Source: Pholis gunnellus
Lineage: Eukaryota; Chordata; Actinopteri; Perciformes; Pholidae
Direction of reading: 5' to 3'
Length of the DNA stretch: 64,000 bases
Assembly: GCA_910591455.2 (NCBI GenBank)
Contig: OU342815.1
Coordinates: 21,047,693 to 21,111,692 of the forward strand
The notes beneath the pieces are model-generated. The model worked only from the letters and a program-made list of their open reading frames with translations. It was not told where the DNA came from and did not search any database. Both the position numbers and the translations under genes were made by a program. This document shows, one piece after another, positions 22,550 through 59,300 of this stretch. Numbering within the stretch: position 1 is the stretch's first letter; every line of letters starts with the position of its first letter.

Positions 22550-23650
22550 GGTGGAATATAATTACATTCTGTTTCTCAAGTACTGCACTAAGTATGATTT
22601 TTGAGGAACTTGTACTCATTTTCTGCTACTTTATTATTCTGCTCCACGACATCTCAGAGGGAAATGTTGAACTTTTTACTGCAATATGTTACTTTGCCGA
22701 TTCAGATTAATATAATCAACTAATAAATTATGATGTAGTATTACAGACTACTGTAAGCAACCCAGCAGTATTACAGTTAATAAAACAACGTTTTGCATGG
22801 GAGTACTTTAAGTTTTGGTACATTTTGATGCTGACATTAAAGTGTTTTTGGTAGCATGGTCACTTTCAGAGTTATATTTTGTATCATATTCTTGAAATAT
22901 TAATATGCTTTAAAGGGACAGTGCGTAGGATTTGGTGCTATCTCATGGGAAGGTTTCAGGTTGCAACCGACTAAATATCCCTCCGCGCACGCTTTCTGTA
23001 AGACCGAGATGACGAGGTTACAGCGTTCGCCTCGCTCACAGGCCATCCATACCATAATAACACATCTTTAGGAGTAACGGGAGTCAAGTGGCACTTTGCG
23101 GTAACACGGTGTTGCCCTCTACGGCTCAGTTTACTGCAGTTTCACAGGCGTGTCGGAGAACTACGGTGGCCTTCAGGTAACGTAAAAAAGTGAAAGGTTA
23201 TTAGTGTTTGGTTTGTCCGTTCTGGGCTGCCGTAGAACGGCGGACTCTGTGAAGAGATTCCGTTATTACTTATGAAGGGCTAATTCTAAGCTAATTCTTA
23301 TTTTTAGGTGATTATAAACTAATGAAAGCACAGTTATGAATATTATATTCCATTTCTGCAAATAGACACTGGCCCTCAAACACATTTTGACTACTTTATA
23401 TACTGTTGGATAGATAAATCTATAGAGATTATCATACTTTATGAATTAAATGTTTTAACAAAATCTTGATCTGTAATTTAACAGATGTCACATAAATGTA
23501 GTGGAATAAAAAGTACAATATTTCCTTCTGAATTGTAGTGGAGCAGAAGTGTAGTGTAGCATAATATTGAAATACTTGAGTAAAGTACCTTACATGTGTA
23601 CTTAGGAACAGTACTTGAGTAAGTGTAGTTAATTTACTTTCCACTACTGC
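22550..23650. mobile_element. AGTACTTTTACTT-family element split by a nested insertion
   Basis: The left part (22550-22860) runs from GTGGAATATAATTACA through CTCAAGTACTGCACTAAGTA. The right part (23480-23650) ends AGTACTTGAGTAAGTGTAG and TTACTTTCCACTAC, an approximate reverse complement of the left end. Between them sits a different repeat (22912-23378). The simplest reading is one older inverted-repeat element interrupted by a younger one, though two adjacent half copies are also possible. Confidence 0.4.
22912..23378. mobile_element. Teleost non-autonomous DNA transposon (AGGGACAGTG... type)
   Basis: The left end reads TTTAAAGGGACAGTGCGTAG. The right end reads GACACTGGCCCTCAAA, whose reverse complement matches AGGGnCAGTG of the left end. 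Internal words CTACGGTGGCC, TTTGGTTTGTCCGTTCTGGG and ATGAATATTATATTCCATTT match a repeat I know as very common in percomorph genomes. A TTAA at the left boundary hints at a piggyBac-like mover, but the right boundary is degraded. No coding capacity. Confidence 0.6.
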
Positions 23651-24006
23651 GTTGGCAGTTCCATTTCAAACGGGGGACCAGACAGGGGCCGCGTTAATAT
23701 TTAAGATTTAAGTATACTCATTCAGTATTAAAGTACATTTTATTCATCACTGCACATGCGTAACTAATTACCATCATTGCACCACATCCAGTGTTGACCC
23801 CTCCATCACATAGCTGAGGAATAAATTGGGAACTCACTTGGACTAAAAAAAAAAAAAAACAGCATGCATGAACGCTTATAGACTCACAATGGAAAAAAAC
23901 CTCCCCCACTCTCCCTCCCTCCCTCCCATTCACTCACCACTGCTGCACAGCCAGCTTCATGTGCTCTGACCCAGATTCCCCCCCAGAATCTGGGTCTGCT
24001 AATCTG

Positions 24007-24008
<2 letters not shown>

Positions 24009-24049
<41 letters not shown>
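24009..24049. repeat. (GT)n microsatellite
   Basis: An uninterrupted GT run of about 20 units lies in the sf3b1-ankrd44 intergenic DNA, with shorter runs near 24111-24132 and 24580-24599. The intergenic DNA from 23650 to about 25430 otherwise shows no gene, RNA or clear regulatory block. Confidence 0.9.
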
Positions 24050-24051
<2 letters not shown>

Positions 24052-25439
24052 TGAGAGATGCAGCAGCAGAGGGATATCCCTAGAAAACAAGAGGCAAATA
24101 TGTGTTTATAGTGTGTGTGTGTGTGTGTGTGTACATTTGGGACTTATTTATGGCTCACAGTTAGTCACATTTGGTTGAGCATCAGTTCATCTGACCCGGT
24201 CATGTGTTCCTGCGTGTGGTTTTGCTTTGGGGCTAATTTGTTGAATGCTTGTATTTATCGTGTGATGATTGTGGCTCTGTGCAGGCTGTGCTAAACGCTA
24301 ACGTTGCTCACAATTACAGCGCTAACATGCTGACGTTTAAACCATGTTCAGCATGCTAACTGATGTTAATCAGCACTAAACACAAAGGGAGTGTTATTCG
24401 TTTTGCAGGTATTTGTTGGACAAGTAATGGACAAACTGGAAAAACACCCTGAACTGGAAAGTTTTGATGTTTTTATCTTCCAGACACGATAAGGAGCCTC
24501 TTCCGTTTCCTTCCCTTATAACCTTTGGAATGCATCTTCACGAAGACCATCAAAAATGCATGATGGTGTCTCTGCTGCTGTGTGTGTGTGTGTGTGTGTT
24601 GAGTCAACACTGGGAGGTAACCCGCCCCCGGAGGGGGAGATGACTGTGATTAGAAATGTTTCCGCAGTGAAACATTGTGTACATGAAGTGACATGAACAG
24701 TGATGTAGTAGGATAATAAACTGAGTGTGTCGGATGGTGATGGTGGTGATGATGATGATGAAGACACACTTTAAGAAGCTTTAATTGACGTTACTCTTAA
24801 AGGGCCATTCTTGTGATCACATTAAATAAAGTGCACTTTAAATGACTTGTGTTTTACATGTTTAATAGCACTTTCATTCAGCAGCCATTAGCTTCCATCA
24901 ATTTCTGACTTGAAAATCTGATTATTGGAATCATTTCATAAGAAGAGGAAGGTTGTGGGTTTTATGATGGTGAAAGAAAATTAAAGATTTCAAAAGAATT
25001 TAGTGTCATTTAGCTTCATTTGTTCAGGAAATTAATAATACTTGATCAATTCTCTACATGTGAATAGGGTCAAACAATGAACTCATAGATATCACCATGA
25101 AACTTCACCAGTTCATTACTGACATTAAGACAAGTATTTGTTGTATTACAAGTTATCTTATGTTTAAATATCCAAATGACGCGTTGTGTAATGGTACCTT
25201 TTGGTGAATTTAGGAGAAATCTACAGACGCAAATAGACAAAGTAGTTAAATAAATACCTAAATGTGTATTTGGGATGTTTTCTCTCCACTAGTCTGAAAG
25301 AAGAAATGTTATGGAAGCAAAATACTACAACATCTCAAAACCGATCAGTGCATGAGACCCTGGTGTCTCACCTTAAGGGGCTAAAACATGCAAACATGTT
25401 TATTCCCCTTTAAAACAGATATAGTTTGCCTGCAGTGAT

Positions 25440-26025
25440 GTGTGCTGACGTTTGTATTACTTTTGACAGCTGCAGCGCACAATGCGTCGTTCCCTCCGTG
25501 TCCACTGGAAGGCAGCAGCGAGGAGGTGCCGGTTGTTGTTGATGCTGAGGAAGCTGCTCCTCCACTTCTGCATCTGAGCGGAGGAGAGACGAGCTCCAAC
25601 TTCCTGTGTGTGTGTGCGCGCGCGAGAGAGAGAGCGAGAGAGAGATCCTCCGCTACAAGCCGAGTTCAGCCTGGCTGCCTCTCCGGGAGGCTTGTGTGGC
25701 TTCTGCAGAACCGGGTTGAGGAGGGGAGCCTTCTGTGGATGGTGTATGGCCTCGGAGAGACGCCTGGGAGCCCCGTGCACCACCACCAGCAGCAGCAGCG
25801 GCCATACATGTGGATTGTTTTGGGTCAAACCGTTCCTGCTTCACCCCTCCACCTCCTCCTCCGAGCGGCCGCTTCGGCTCGGCAGCGTTCGCCGCAGATA
25901 GCGTGAGGGGAGCCGGCCTTCGTCTACCACATCACCCGCTGCGAGGAGAAGCCGCTACGAGCTGCACCGTGCATGGTGCTGCGGGGTCGGAGGGAGTGGA
26001 TGAACCAGCCGGAGCTGACCCAGAG
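25440..26025 (+). promoter_or_regulatory. ankrd44: ankrd44 promoter / 5' leader, CpG-rich
   Basis: This is a marked CpG- and GC-rich island in AT-rich surroundings, directly upstream of the ankrd44 start codon. It contains a GCGCGCGCGAGAGAGAGAGC run (25617-25636), CAG and CTC triplet runs, and no TATA box. It is the expected form of a vertebrate CpG-island promoter with a long 5' leader. The frame of the ankrd44 start codon stays open upstream to an ATG at 25735; see the findings. The transcription start cannot be placed from sequence. Confidence 0.6.
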
Positions 26026-49766
<23,741 letters not shown>

Positions 49767-50705
49767 CCCCTCCGAACCGACTCCCTACCCTCCTACCTCG
49801 AGCTGTGCACCTGAACACGTGACCTTTCCTCCCCTCCAGGGCCGATGCAGTGTTTTAGACTGTGGAGTGCACTCTTGAGGGAGACGGGTAGAGACTTGGT
49901 CGTGACACAGCTCAGATGTTTTGCAGTGTCTGTATCTTGTACAGAATCGCCCTCCTGTGTGACACCAGGCTGAAAGGCCTACAAAGCGCTTTTTTCTTAG
50001 TGCCCATATTTCCAAAAAACAATGAGCGGAGCAGCCGCACTGCCCCGGACTGACTACTGCAGCGAGTTGCTCCACGAAGAAGAAGAAGAAGAAGAATCCG
50101 ATCTGGACCAGTTCTGGTACGGGTCTGCATGCTTGTGTTAACTCACACCACGGTTTGTTCTTTCTACTCACGGGTGCTTAAATCCAAACGGACCTCGGTA
50201 CTTTAGTCTCTGCATGGCAAAGCAACTCGCCTCTGAGACTTGTCTTAAAAAAAAAGAAGAAGCCATTTTTAACCGTTTGTACAAAATGTAATAGGCCATT
50301 AAGACAGCTAAGTGTCATTCTAACCTTTTTTTTTTTAATGATCTTAGGCTTGTTGTTGTACCAAATATTTGACTTCCACACAGAAATAATGAACATACTG
50401 ATGAACCGGTACATAGAGCGTGCTTATTTTAAAACCGTTAACAAAACAACTGAAGCACAAAATTTGGATGTTGCTTTTAGGTTTTGATGAACTGTTGCTG
50501 GAATGTGAATAAGATGTTTTAGTAGTTTTTAAATATTCATCACAATAATTAGAATACGACACACTGGGTACATCTCGATTCCCTCGGTTGCATCATTTCT
50601 CTCATTTGCACGAGGAGAGATTCAGGAAAGGATGCGAGACATTTCTACTAGCAGCATTTTGTTAATATTGTGTCTGTAAATTCATTAATAAATAATTTGA
50701 GTCAC
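49767..50705 (+). other. ankrd44: ankrd44 3' untranslated region and poly(A) signal
   Basis: Non-coding, AT-rich sequence follows the TGA stop. It contains a GAAGAAGAAGAAGAAGAA run (50078-50095), and an AATAAA at 50687-50692 is the first good polyadenylation signal. The true 3' end may lie further on. Confidence 0.5.
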
Positions 50706-51379
50706 AATTAGAATGTCTTGTATTTAAAAAAATCTCCGAGTACCGAGAGTTATATCTCAAATTGAAATATAGTTGTAAAAGGAGAACAGTCGGCTCCGTT
50801 ATTTGTGCCGGAGCAGAAATAAGTACATTTGAGCTTCATGTTGTTGAAGAGAGGAGCGAGGAACCATCGAATAACGGGATTGGGATGTACCCACTGATTG
50901 AAACACAGGGTTTTGTGCAGAAGGCTGAGATGTTTGCATTGTATCCTGTGACCTAGAGCGGCCTCCTGCACCGTTTTGACTCCACGTCCCCGTCCCCCCC
51001 CCAGCCCAGACTCTCCACAACGACCACATTTCTCCAGCTCTGTTAGGTCTCCCTCACTTCGTTGTGGTATTTATTATCTATTACATGATGGTACAAAGAC
51101 TACCAGCACTTAACATGTAAAATAACACAGGGCCTTGACCACTGTCTCCCCCCCTCCTCACCTCTTGTTTGTCTACCTACCAGCTATGTGCCATCGTCTC
51201 AAACGTGTCCAGTGCCTTGATGTTGATTCAATTTCTTTCATAACGAATCTTTAGTTTGTAGATTCTAATACTCTTAAAGAATCCGCTCACCTAAATAACT
51301 GAACCCTGGTGGTGTGGAGCCGTGCGGGTTTGTCCGGGTTTTCAGATATTTGCAGAAAATTTGCAGAAAAGATTTCCCA

Positions 51380-51610
51380 GATTCAGTGATCGAAAGCTCC
51401 AGAAGAGCTAAATGAGCCGCTGTAAAGGATTACATTTAAAACTCTCATGAACTAACATGGACACAAAGTCCTTTAAGTGCAAGAAAACTCAAACATCCTC
51501 AATTTCATAACAGTTGGGATAACTTCCCTCTGCTGAAGAAGTTCATGTGATGTGATTGAAAGCTCCAGAATAGCCACTAAATGGACCGTGTAGTGACGAT
51601 GTTTTGTCGC
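51380..51610 (+). repeat. Dispersed repeat (GAAAGCTCCAGA family), two partial units
   Basis: ATCGAAAGCTCCAGAAGAGC at about 51390 and TTGAAAGCTCCAGAATAGCC at about 51557 are two related units. A reverse copy lies at 26560-26760. No coding capacity. Confidence 0.45.
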
Positions 51611-51669
51611 AGTTATTTGGAAAAAATCGCCGGAGCTCACTGTGCACGTTGCTTTTTAAAGAATGTTTT

Positions 51670-51870
51670 ACTACAGCTGAAGGTATTAGTCGATTTGTCA
51701 ATCAACAGAAAATAAACCGGCAACTGTTTTTAAAAATATATTAATATTTAAAGTAATATTTTTATGCAAAAATGGTAAAAATTCACAACTTCTCAAATGT
51801 GAATATTTGCGTTTTTTCCTTCATTAAACTAAATCTCTTTGGGTTTTGGACTGATTTGAATATCTACTAA
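51670..51870. repeat. CGATTAAT-type repeat fragment
   Basis: Contains AGTCGATTTGTCAATCAACA, GAAAATAAACCGGCAACTG and CACAACTTCTCAAATGTGAA, matching the internal order of the teleost GCTGCAACTAACGATT family. The surrounding DNA from 50705 to 53840 has no recognised gene. Confidence 0.45.
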
Positions 51871-52576
51871 TATATTTTACGTTTTGTTGCTATTTTCAAA
51901 TAAATGTAATTTTCTAAAGCGGGTAATCGACATGTTCAGGTCTGTGGAGTATTCAGGACATCGTTGTCGTTTAAAGACGGATCGGTTTTGGAGTTTTGAT
52001 TCATTTTTAATTCTCGTGAGCAGCAAACATCGAGCACAGAGGCAGAAATCTCAAAACCCGGACGAATACAAACCAAAACCACTCGCACGACCATCTGCCA
52101 CTAGACGCCAAATGATTATTTGCAATTTTTGGGTGAAATGATTCTTTAATAAGTCGAGCTTAATGCGGGCGGTTATGTTGCATTGAACGACAGTTTGAGA
52201 GGGAACTCTGCATGAGGGAGCGGTATGCAGGCCTGGTTTAGTTAGTTTGTGTCTCACTCCGCTGTTTCTCTCCTCGAGCTCCGCTGATGTTCTATGTTCT
52301 TCTCGTCAACAAACCCCTGAAGACCAAAACCATCGATGTGCAAATCTGTTCATCAATACTTAGTTCAAAAGTCACAAATGATCTACTTTGACCTACTAGT
52401 TTTTAGCAAAAGTCGCTCAAACAGAGGCTCACTGATGTGTTTTAATAGTTTTTGGACATAAATGAAGCTCTTCAGCACAGAGGAGGAGATCTGAGGTTTT
52501 TATAATACTCTTGTCTTTTCATGGGCTTTGTAGACGATAAGAAAATGATAGAATATCTCCAGACTTACTCTTTAAG

Positions 52577-52577
<1 letters not shown>

Positions 52578-52617
<40 letters not shown>
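52578..52617. repeat. (TG)20 microsatellite
   Basis: Pure TG run between the convergent ankrd44 and pikfyve genes. Confidence 0.95.
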
Positions 52618-52618
<1 letters not shown>

Positions 52619-53164
52619 GCGTTAGGTACTGATATGAAATTGATTCTGTACATTATGTCGATGTTGAGCACGTAAAGCTTCGTATGAAAACAAATCATCA
52701 CAGAGGACTTTCAAAGTGACGTCTCCATTCTGAAGTGTGTGTCGGCGTCATCGTTCCAGACTGAAAGCTGTGCATATTAATGAGCTGATTTTAAATCCAG
52801 AACCCTTTTTAGCTGCAGTTAGATTGAAATGGAGACGGCCGATAAGCACACACACACACGTTAAGAAGCTCAGTGTTTTTCTGTCTGCCAGTATTATTAT
52901 TATTATTATTATTCTAACAGGAAATGAGCTTCACCAGTCCTGACAATCGCTACGGTCACGTGTCTGATGATTTTCATGCCAGTTCCTGGTGCAGTACGAC
53001 ATGCTGAGGGCTGTTTGTCAGCTACCCGTTGTTTTATAAAAATTGTACAATTATAAAAAAAAAGAAGTTTGAAGTTACTGTGGTTTTATTTTTCTCTTTT
53101 AGGTGATTAGTTTCATTCTTCAGTGTAAAAAAGTCAAGTGTGGAAGTTAAATTAGCTGATTTAC

Positions 53165-53290
53165 CTCTATGACGTATTTCAACATACAATACTATGACTT
53201 TTATGAATTACTTTTTATGACATACTATGACTAAGTATACTATGACTTTTTAAAGATTACTTTATACCATACAATCATTTCTTTATGTCA
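53165..53290. repeat. Degenerate tandem repeat (CATACTATGACTTTTT-type unit)
   Basis: The words ATACTATGACTTTTATGAAT, GACATACTATGACTAAG and TATACTATGACTTTTTAAAG recur with small changes over about 125 bp. A separate three-copy GTTCCTGTAG decamer repeat lies at 53682-53715. Confidence 0.55.
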
Positions 53291-53839
53291 TACTGTTTAA
53301 GCTGAACTCTGACCCTCCATGTGAACGTCACAGCAGAACTTCAGACTCAGACTTGGTGACGTTTTCATATTATTTCCACCCAGAACAACGGCTGCTTCCC
53401 TCATATTTTCGCACCGTTCTCTGTGAACGCCAGAGATGGTTGTGCGTGAAAATCCCGGTAGATCAATAGTTTCTGAAACACTCAAAGTACCAACAACCAT
53501 GCCATGCTAGGAGTCCCATGAATCACATTCTGATGTTTGGTTTGAACTTCAGCGGCATCATCTTCAACATGTCCACATGAGTTGAGCGAGGTGAACCTAA
53601 AAGGATCCGGTCACCGTGCCGTGCATTGAGCTGTGCGGACTGTGTTCACAGCTGCTGGAGGCAGCAGAGGACGAGGGTCTCCTGTAGGTTCCTGTAGGTT
53701 CCTGTAGGTTCCTGAGGAGGAACGGCGTCTTCACGCAGGACCGGAAGCTCGAAGTACACGACTCCACATACCAGCCGTTCACGTCTCTGAGATTCATCAT
53801 TAACGCCAAAAAAAAACCCCACACAGACAACAGTTAATA

Positions 53840-54259
53840 ATCTTTTAATAGTTACATAATCTCTGTACATTTACAAACATTAAATTACATTGTTTAGTTT
53901 ACAAACTATAATCTAGAACACTGAATGCTTTCAGTGGGTCCTCTTGAAACAGTTTTCAGACTCGTGGCGCGAATAAAACTCCTCCATGAAACACGTCAGG
54001 ATTCCAGAGCGGGATAAATAATAATCTGATAATATTGAAAAGATAAAAAAATGATCTGAATTGTCCTCATAATGCTGCAGAGCGGCGCTGCCTCTGTGGA
54101 ATGATGCTGTGCTGTGTACTGGTTGATACACAGGCTTTAGTCCACACAAACATTTACAACGTCCAGTGTGCTTGTGTTGAACTCACACACTGAGGAGCGT
54201 GAGTACCTGTGTGTGTGTGTGTGTTTCGGTATTACTGCACTTGCACATGTACGCACTGC
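53840..54259 (-). other. pikfyve: pikfyve 3' untranslated region
   Basis: Non-coding sequence follows the pikfyve stop on the minus strand. An ATTAAA signal, read on the minus strand at 53844-53849, is a plausible polyadenylation signal. A T-rich stretch near 53040-53100 with TTTATT could be an alternative more distal end. Confidence 0.4.
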
Positions 54260-56374
54260 TCAGCAGTTGACGCCCAGGCCGGTCCAGTGGTCCGGTACCA
54301 TGAGGAAGTATTTGTCCATGGCCTCGCAGAAGCGAGATCGGTACAGCTCCGGAGAGACCACGGTGGGCATCTTACCTGAACGAGACAAACACGACATTAG
54401 AGACGGGAAAACAACATTCAGACTCCACAACGTCACGGAGGCATCACGGCTCTATCACGGAGGCATCACGGCGCTATCACGGAGGCATCACGGAGGCATC
54501 GCGGAGGCATCAGGGCGCTATCACAGATATGCAAATAGAAACTGCATAGACTGCAGTTTGTACTTTGAAGGCAAATGTCAACATTTGAAAGTTCAAATAT
54601 CCAATAAAAACATCACAATATAAGTCCATTTTGGTTCATTGCTGATCTTCTGTGCCGGTACGGATCCCTCACACAACCTCACTTCAAAGAGTCCAAACTG
54701 TCCCTCTAAGACTCACCTTGACCTCCCAGGATTCCGGTGGACTTGACGACCATCTCCAGCCTCTTGTCCCAGGTAAATGTCCGGATATAATCTGCAGCAA
54801 AGAGGAGACATCACCGGTTAAATACATCCAAACGAGTTCAAACTAACATAGACGTGGACGTGCTGATAGACGTCTCCTCCGCTCACCTATGATCCCGACC
54901 ACCAGCTGATCGGTGGTGTCGTCGCGCCCCACCAGCAGCGAGTAGTCGATGATGAGGTGGCTGGACAGGAAGTAGGCGTCGCTGTGTATGGCGGCCCGCA
55001 GGATGGCCTTGCAGTGGGAGCGGATGTACAGCGGGTTGTCGTGGATCAACTTCAGAAGGTTCTCGTCCAGCAGAACCACCTCGCAGCTTTCCTTCCCCGA
55101 GTCCGTCTTCACGTTGCGGTTCCTCAGGGAACCTTTGAGGTCAAACACCTGCAGAGGAACACGTCACAGATCAGGAGGATGTTCCAACGTCAAGTTCAGA
55201 AAAAAGGAAATGAGAATATTTTCACCAGTGCACTTGGTCTCACCTGAGCCATCTTGCGTCCGTAGAAGAGATTCTCCATCACCAGCAGGTCCAGCTTCTT
55301 CTCCGTGTTGTTCTGAGAGTTCTTGTAACCGATCCTGTAAACACCCAGAATCTTCGCCAGCGCCGTCGGTCGCTGTGGTGCAGAAACAGGTTTGTTATTC
55401 ATTTAAAAACTCAGCGACGAGAAGACAAAAGACAGAACGTCTCTTCGCGGAGCGTACTTTCTGCTGCACCGCTCCGGTGATGTAGGTGAAGTAGTGAGGA
55501 GCAAAGTCCAGGAAGGACTGGACCTCCAGTCTGGGCATCTGCTTCAGAATGAACCGGTCATCTGGCACAGAGGAGCAGATGCTTCCCGTTATTAACACGC
55601 TTTTAAGAGATGGACCAACACATTTCTGATTATTGATTTGTTGACAATAATATAAAAAATAGGGAAACTAGAATGAAAGCCTGCTGGACGAGCTACAGTT
55701 TCCATCCACGTCGGTCCAAAATGTCCCGATTAGTCCATGAACACGTGTTTTGTGAGGTCACACATTCTAAATCGGTTCATGCTCGAGTCCAGGCTGGACT
55801 TTTCTGCCAAATTTGAGGAGGTTGACGTATGTTTTGATCTGTAGTGTTTCAGGATGTTTGAGGAAAAAGGACACGTAGCTCCCTCAACGCGTTACATTAA
55901 CGCACATATTCTTTATAGTGTGAACATTTGCTCTAGGTTTAAACATCGCACAGCTCTTTTTTATTTTAAATACACATATTTCTCTCTATATTAGTGACGT
56001 CTCTCTGAGGTATTGTATAAATACAACCTTCTGTTGCGTAGAACACGGCTCCAGACTTCCCCCCCCGGGCCTGCCAGTTGACGCAGTGGGACAGCGAGCG
56101 GATGAACTCCTCCTCGGTGCTCTCCATGATCTCCTCGCGCATCTTGTGAAACTCCTCGGCGTAGTAGATCCGACAGTAAAACTTGGCGTTGGCGTCAGAG
56201 AATTCTACAAAAACCACAACAGACGAAGGTTCACGTCGCTCAAGTATCGCGCTGAAGTACTCATTTCAGGTACTTTTGTAAACACTGATCTGGAAGGTAA
56301 ATAAATGTACTCACGTAGCTCAACGTGTGGATTCAGGCTCTGCTTCTTCTGCTTATCTGCCAGGTCTGCATCCT
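54260..56374 (-). other. pikfyve: pikfyve exons for the phosphoinositide kinase catalytic domain
   Basis: The last seven exons encode the kinase core. ARGGKSGAVFYATEDDRFIL carries the glycine loop and the ATP-binding Lys of FILKQMP. VMENLFYGRKMAQVFDLKGS and LRNRNVKTD are family motifs. SHLIIDYSLLVGRDD is the catalytic segment. GIIDYIRTFTWDKRLEMVVK holds the metal-binding Asp and the start of the activation loop. All key residues are present, so the enzyme looks active. Confidence 0.93.
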
Positions 56375-59300
56375 CTGCACGAAACAGTGATAAAAGTCAA
56401 TCGTTCCACATGTAGACGTCTTAAATCCTCCGTGAATGAAGTAGATATTTGACCTAAACTCTTACTGAGGGGGTCCGTGTCCATGCTGGAGCGGCTCTGC
56501 TGGGACGAGGACTCACTGGGCCGGGCGGGGCTGCTCTTAGCCCGACTCTCCCCGGCACTGAGGAGGGAAACAGACGTTAGGGCAGCTCATCCTGTTCATT
56601 TAACATGTTTATTTCGTATCATTTGACACGATCAGCTGCCTAAAAGTTAAATAAAGTACTCAGAAAAGGTGCAGTGCTTCAGTGATTGCGTGTTCGTACC
56701 TGATGACCAGCGGAGTCTCGTCTCCGCCCGCGTTGGACGTCTTGGACAGATCATCCAGAGACGTTTTGTACTCCTTACAGCTGGGAGGCAAAGCACACGA
56801 CACAGAACGACATCATGTTTGACGTTAAAACAGACGTTTTTTTTAAAGCTGCAGTCTGAGCTGAGCACAGAGAGAGCCGGCTGGGTGTCACCTGAGAGCG
56901 AAGGCGATGATGGAGCTGGGCTCTCTCTCACACACGGCGATGGGAACCCGCTCGTGTTCGTACATCAGGTAGTGTTTGTCCGGGTCGCTGTCGACAACAG
57001 ATCACATGACAGTCAGAGGCAAACAGCTGAAGCCTGTGAGTACAGCTCATCCTTGTATTGCACCACCTGGATCTTATGAGAGAGTTTGTTTAAATCAATA
57101 TATAATAATTGAACAAGACAACGGGCCTTATTTCAAAGATCTGTAGCTCACGGTCTAAAGTGCATTCAGCAAATTCATTTTAAAGTTTCCTCCCAGTTTT
57201 TCAGCACTCGGAGACACTGAACCTGGCCCCGCCCACAGAGCATCACTTACAACGGGAAAGGGATGGGGTTGTAGCTGTTGCCGGGCAGGAAGGTGGCGAG
57301 GATGGCTTTCATGGTGGATTTCTCCTTCACCTGGCTGTCAGTGGAGCCCAGCAAGTGTCCGTCAAACACATCTGACAAGCAAAGAAAGAATGTATACAGA
57401 TTAGACAGCTACAGTAAGATACAGGAGATAGGTTGAGTGTGTGTGTGTGTGTGTGTGCTCACACACCTTCAGGGATGCTGACTGAGTCCTGCTCAGTGAA
57501 GGAGGGACCAGGAGTGAAAGGCTCAGCTCCAGGTTCTCCTGGTGACGGCAGCAAGGAGGAGGAGGTGGAGGGCAGTATGCAGAGATGACGGTCCTCTGTC
57601 GGTGGGAAACAGATTCATTATATAAACTACAGTCAGCATCAGCATCACTCAGTCACAATACACCAGGACGGATTCAGGTCTGAGACAGCAAACTCACCTT
57701 TGTCCCCATTCTGTACCACAGGTGAGGGGTTACGGGGGGAGGAATCCAGAGTACACTGTGGAGTAAATAAATAAATGAACTAATGAATGAAACTTAAATG
57801 AGTCGAGGTAGTGCTGCACAGCAAATCAGCTTTACATCAACTTCAGTAACTTGTTTGGGACTACAAATAACAATTATTTCCTCGATGAACCAATAAATCA
57901 TTTAGAAAACATTAGAAAACAGTAAAAAATACTTAAAACTATGTCCTACAGCACAAAGTGACTTCATCAAATGACTTGTTTTCTCCGACCCACAGTCCAA
58001 AACCCCAAAATGAAATTGGGTGCACGTAAATGTAATGATGTTACCGACCTTGCTGTCGTCTGCGGCGGTCTGTCGGTGTCTGCCCGGGCTGGGAGGGACG
58101 GACAGACGCTTCCTGCCTTTCTCCTGCTGGAACAACTCCTGCAGCCTGGGGGGGGGGGGGGGGGACAACAGAGTGAGGACTACAGGGAGGAGCCTGGTGA
58201 CCCCATCTAATACATTAAGAAACAGATCAACATATTCTCATGGACTAGAATAAGAAGGAGTCAAACGTGGTTTAGTACCCTGCAACTTGAAGGTTTTTGC
58301 AAAAGGAATCATTTTAAATTGTTTGTTTTTGGTAAGATAAGATGAGACAGAACTTAATTCATCCCGAGGGTAGTTGTTGTGCAGTAGTTACAGTACAAAG
58401 TAGGAAAGAGTTCAAAATATCAATATATACACAAAATATACACACGGCCAAAGACACAGACAGAAATGTAGGAGTTGATTACAGGTAACGGTGTCTTAAC
58501 AAACTACCGATGTGACTCTTATGACACTGAATATCCTTCTTGCTCATATAAAACATGTTAAAACATGTTACAAGACGTCAGCAGCGGCTCTGACCTGCTG
58601 TTCCAGGACTGCAGCATCTCACACAGACTCTGTTTCTTCATCACCAGCGACTCCAGAACCGCCTGCACCTGCTGAGGAGAATCCAGACAGCAGGCCTGAA
58701 GTCGCCCCTGTAGCTTTTCTATCCAGCTCCGCAGCTCAGCCTCTTCCATCTACACACACACACACACAGAAGCGTCACTATGAGTCTATATAACGACCAC
58801 TTGAAACCAGAGACATACCGACACACGGGGAAGAAAACAAACAACCTACGTCTTTCTGAGCAAAGAGGTCCTCCATCTTCTCCTCTCGCGTCTTGCTGAA
58901 GGTGTCGGTCTTGAGGGAGGTGAGGCGGTCGTCTATGGCCAGGTACACCTGAGCCACTCTGAGGAGAGAGCGGAGGGTTCAGGTGATGTGCAAAGAAACT
59001 AAATCCACGGGAGGAAGGTGCTTAAACCTCCAGTTTAGACTAAATACAAGGAAAGGAAACATGGATTTGGACTGGAAAGTTTAAATTTCCTCGTAAGACA
59101 AAAACCTATTTACTTTTTTGTGTTGTTGTTATTTCTCACTTTGTTTAATTGCTGTATTTTTATATTTCTTCTGTTAGTTCGGAACACCGTTTAGACATCG
59201 TCCGTCTGTTCGTCCAAAATATTATCTCAAGTCAAGTAAATCCTATTTATACAGCCCAAAATCACACATTTTAAAATTGCAATGACAACATTATGATGAT

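Noticed and set aside
25442..25906. Overlapping open frames in the GC-rich region before ankrd44
   Set aside because: CpG-island composition depletes stop codons on all frames. Only the frame continuous with the ankrd44 start is worth testing and is listed as a finding.
53597..53870. Two overlapping minus-strand open frames downstream of pikfyve
   Set aside because: They lie beyond the pikfyve stop, overlap a decamer repeat, and show no family resemblance or splice support.
53682..54526. Short direct repeats considered as a CRISPR array
   Set aside because: The units are adjacent tandem repeats without unique spacers, in an animal nuclear genome.
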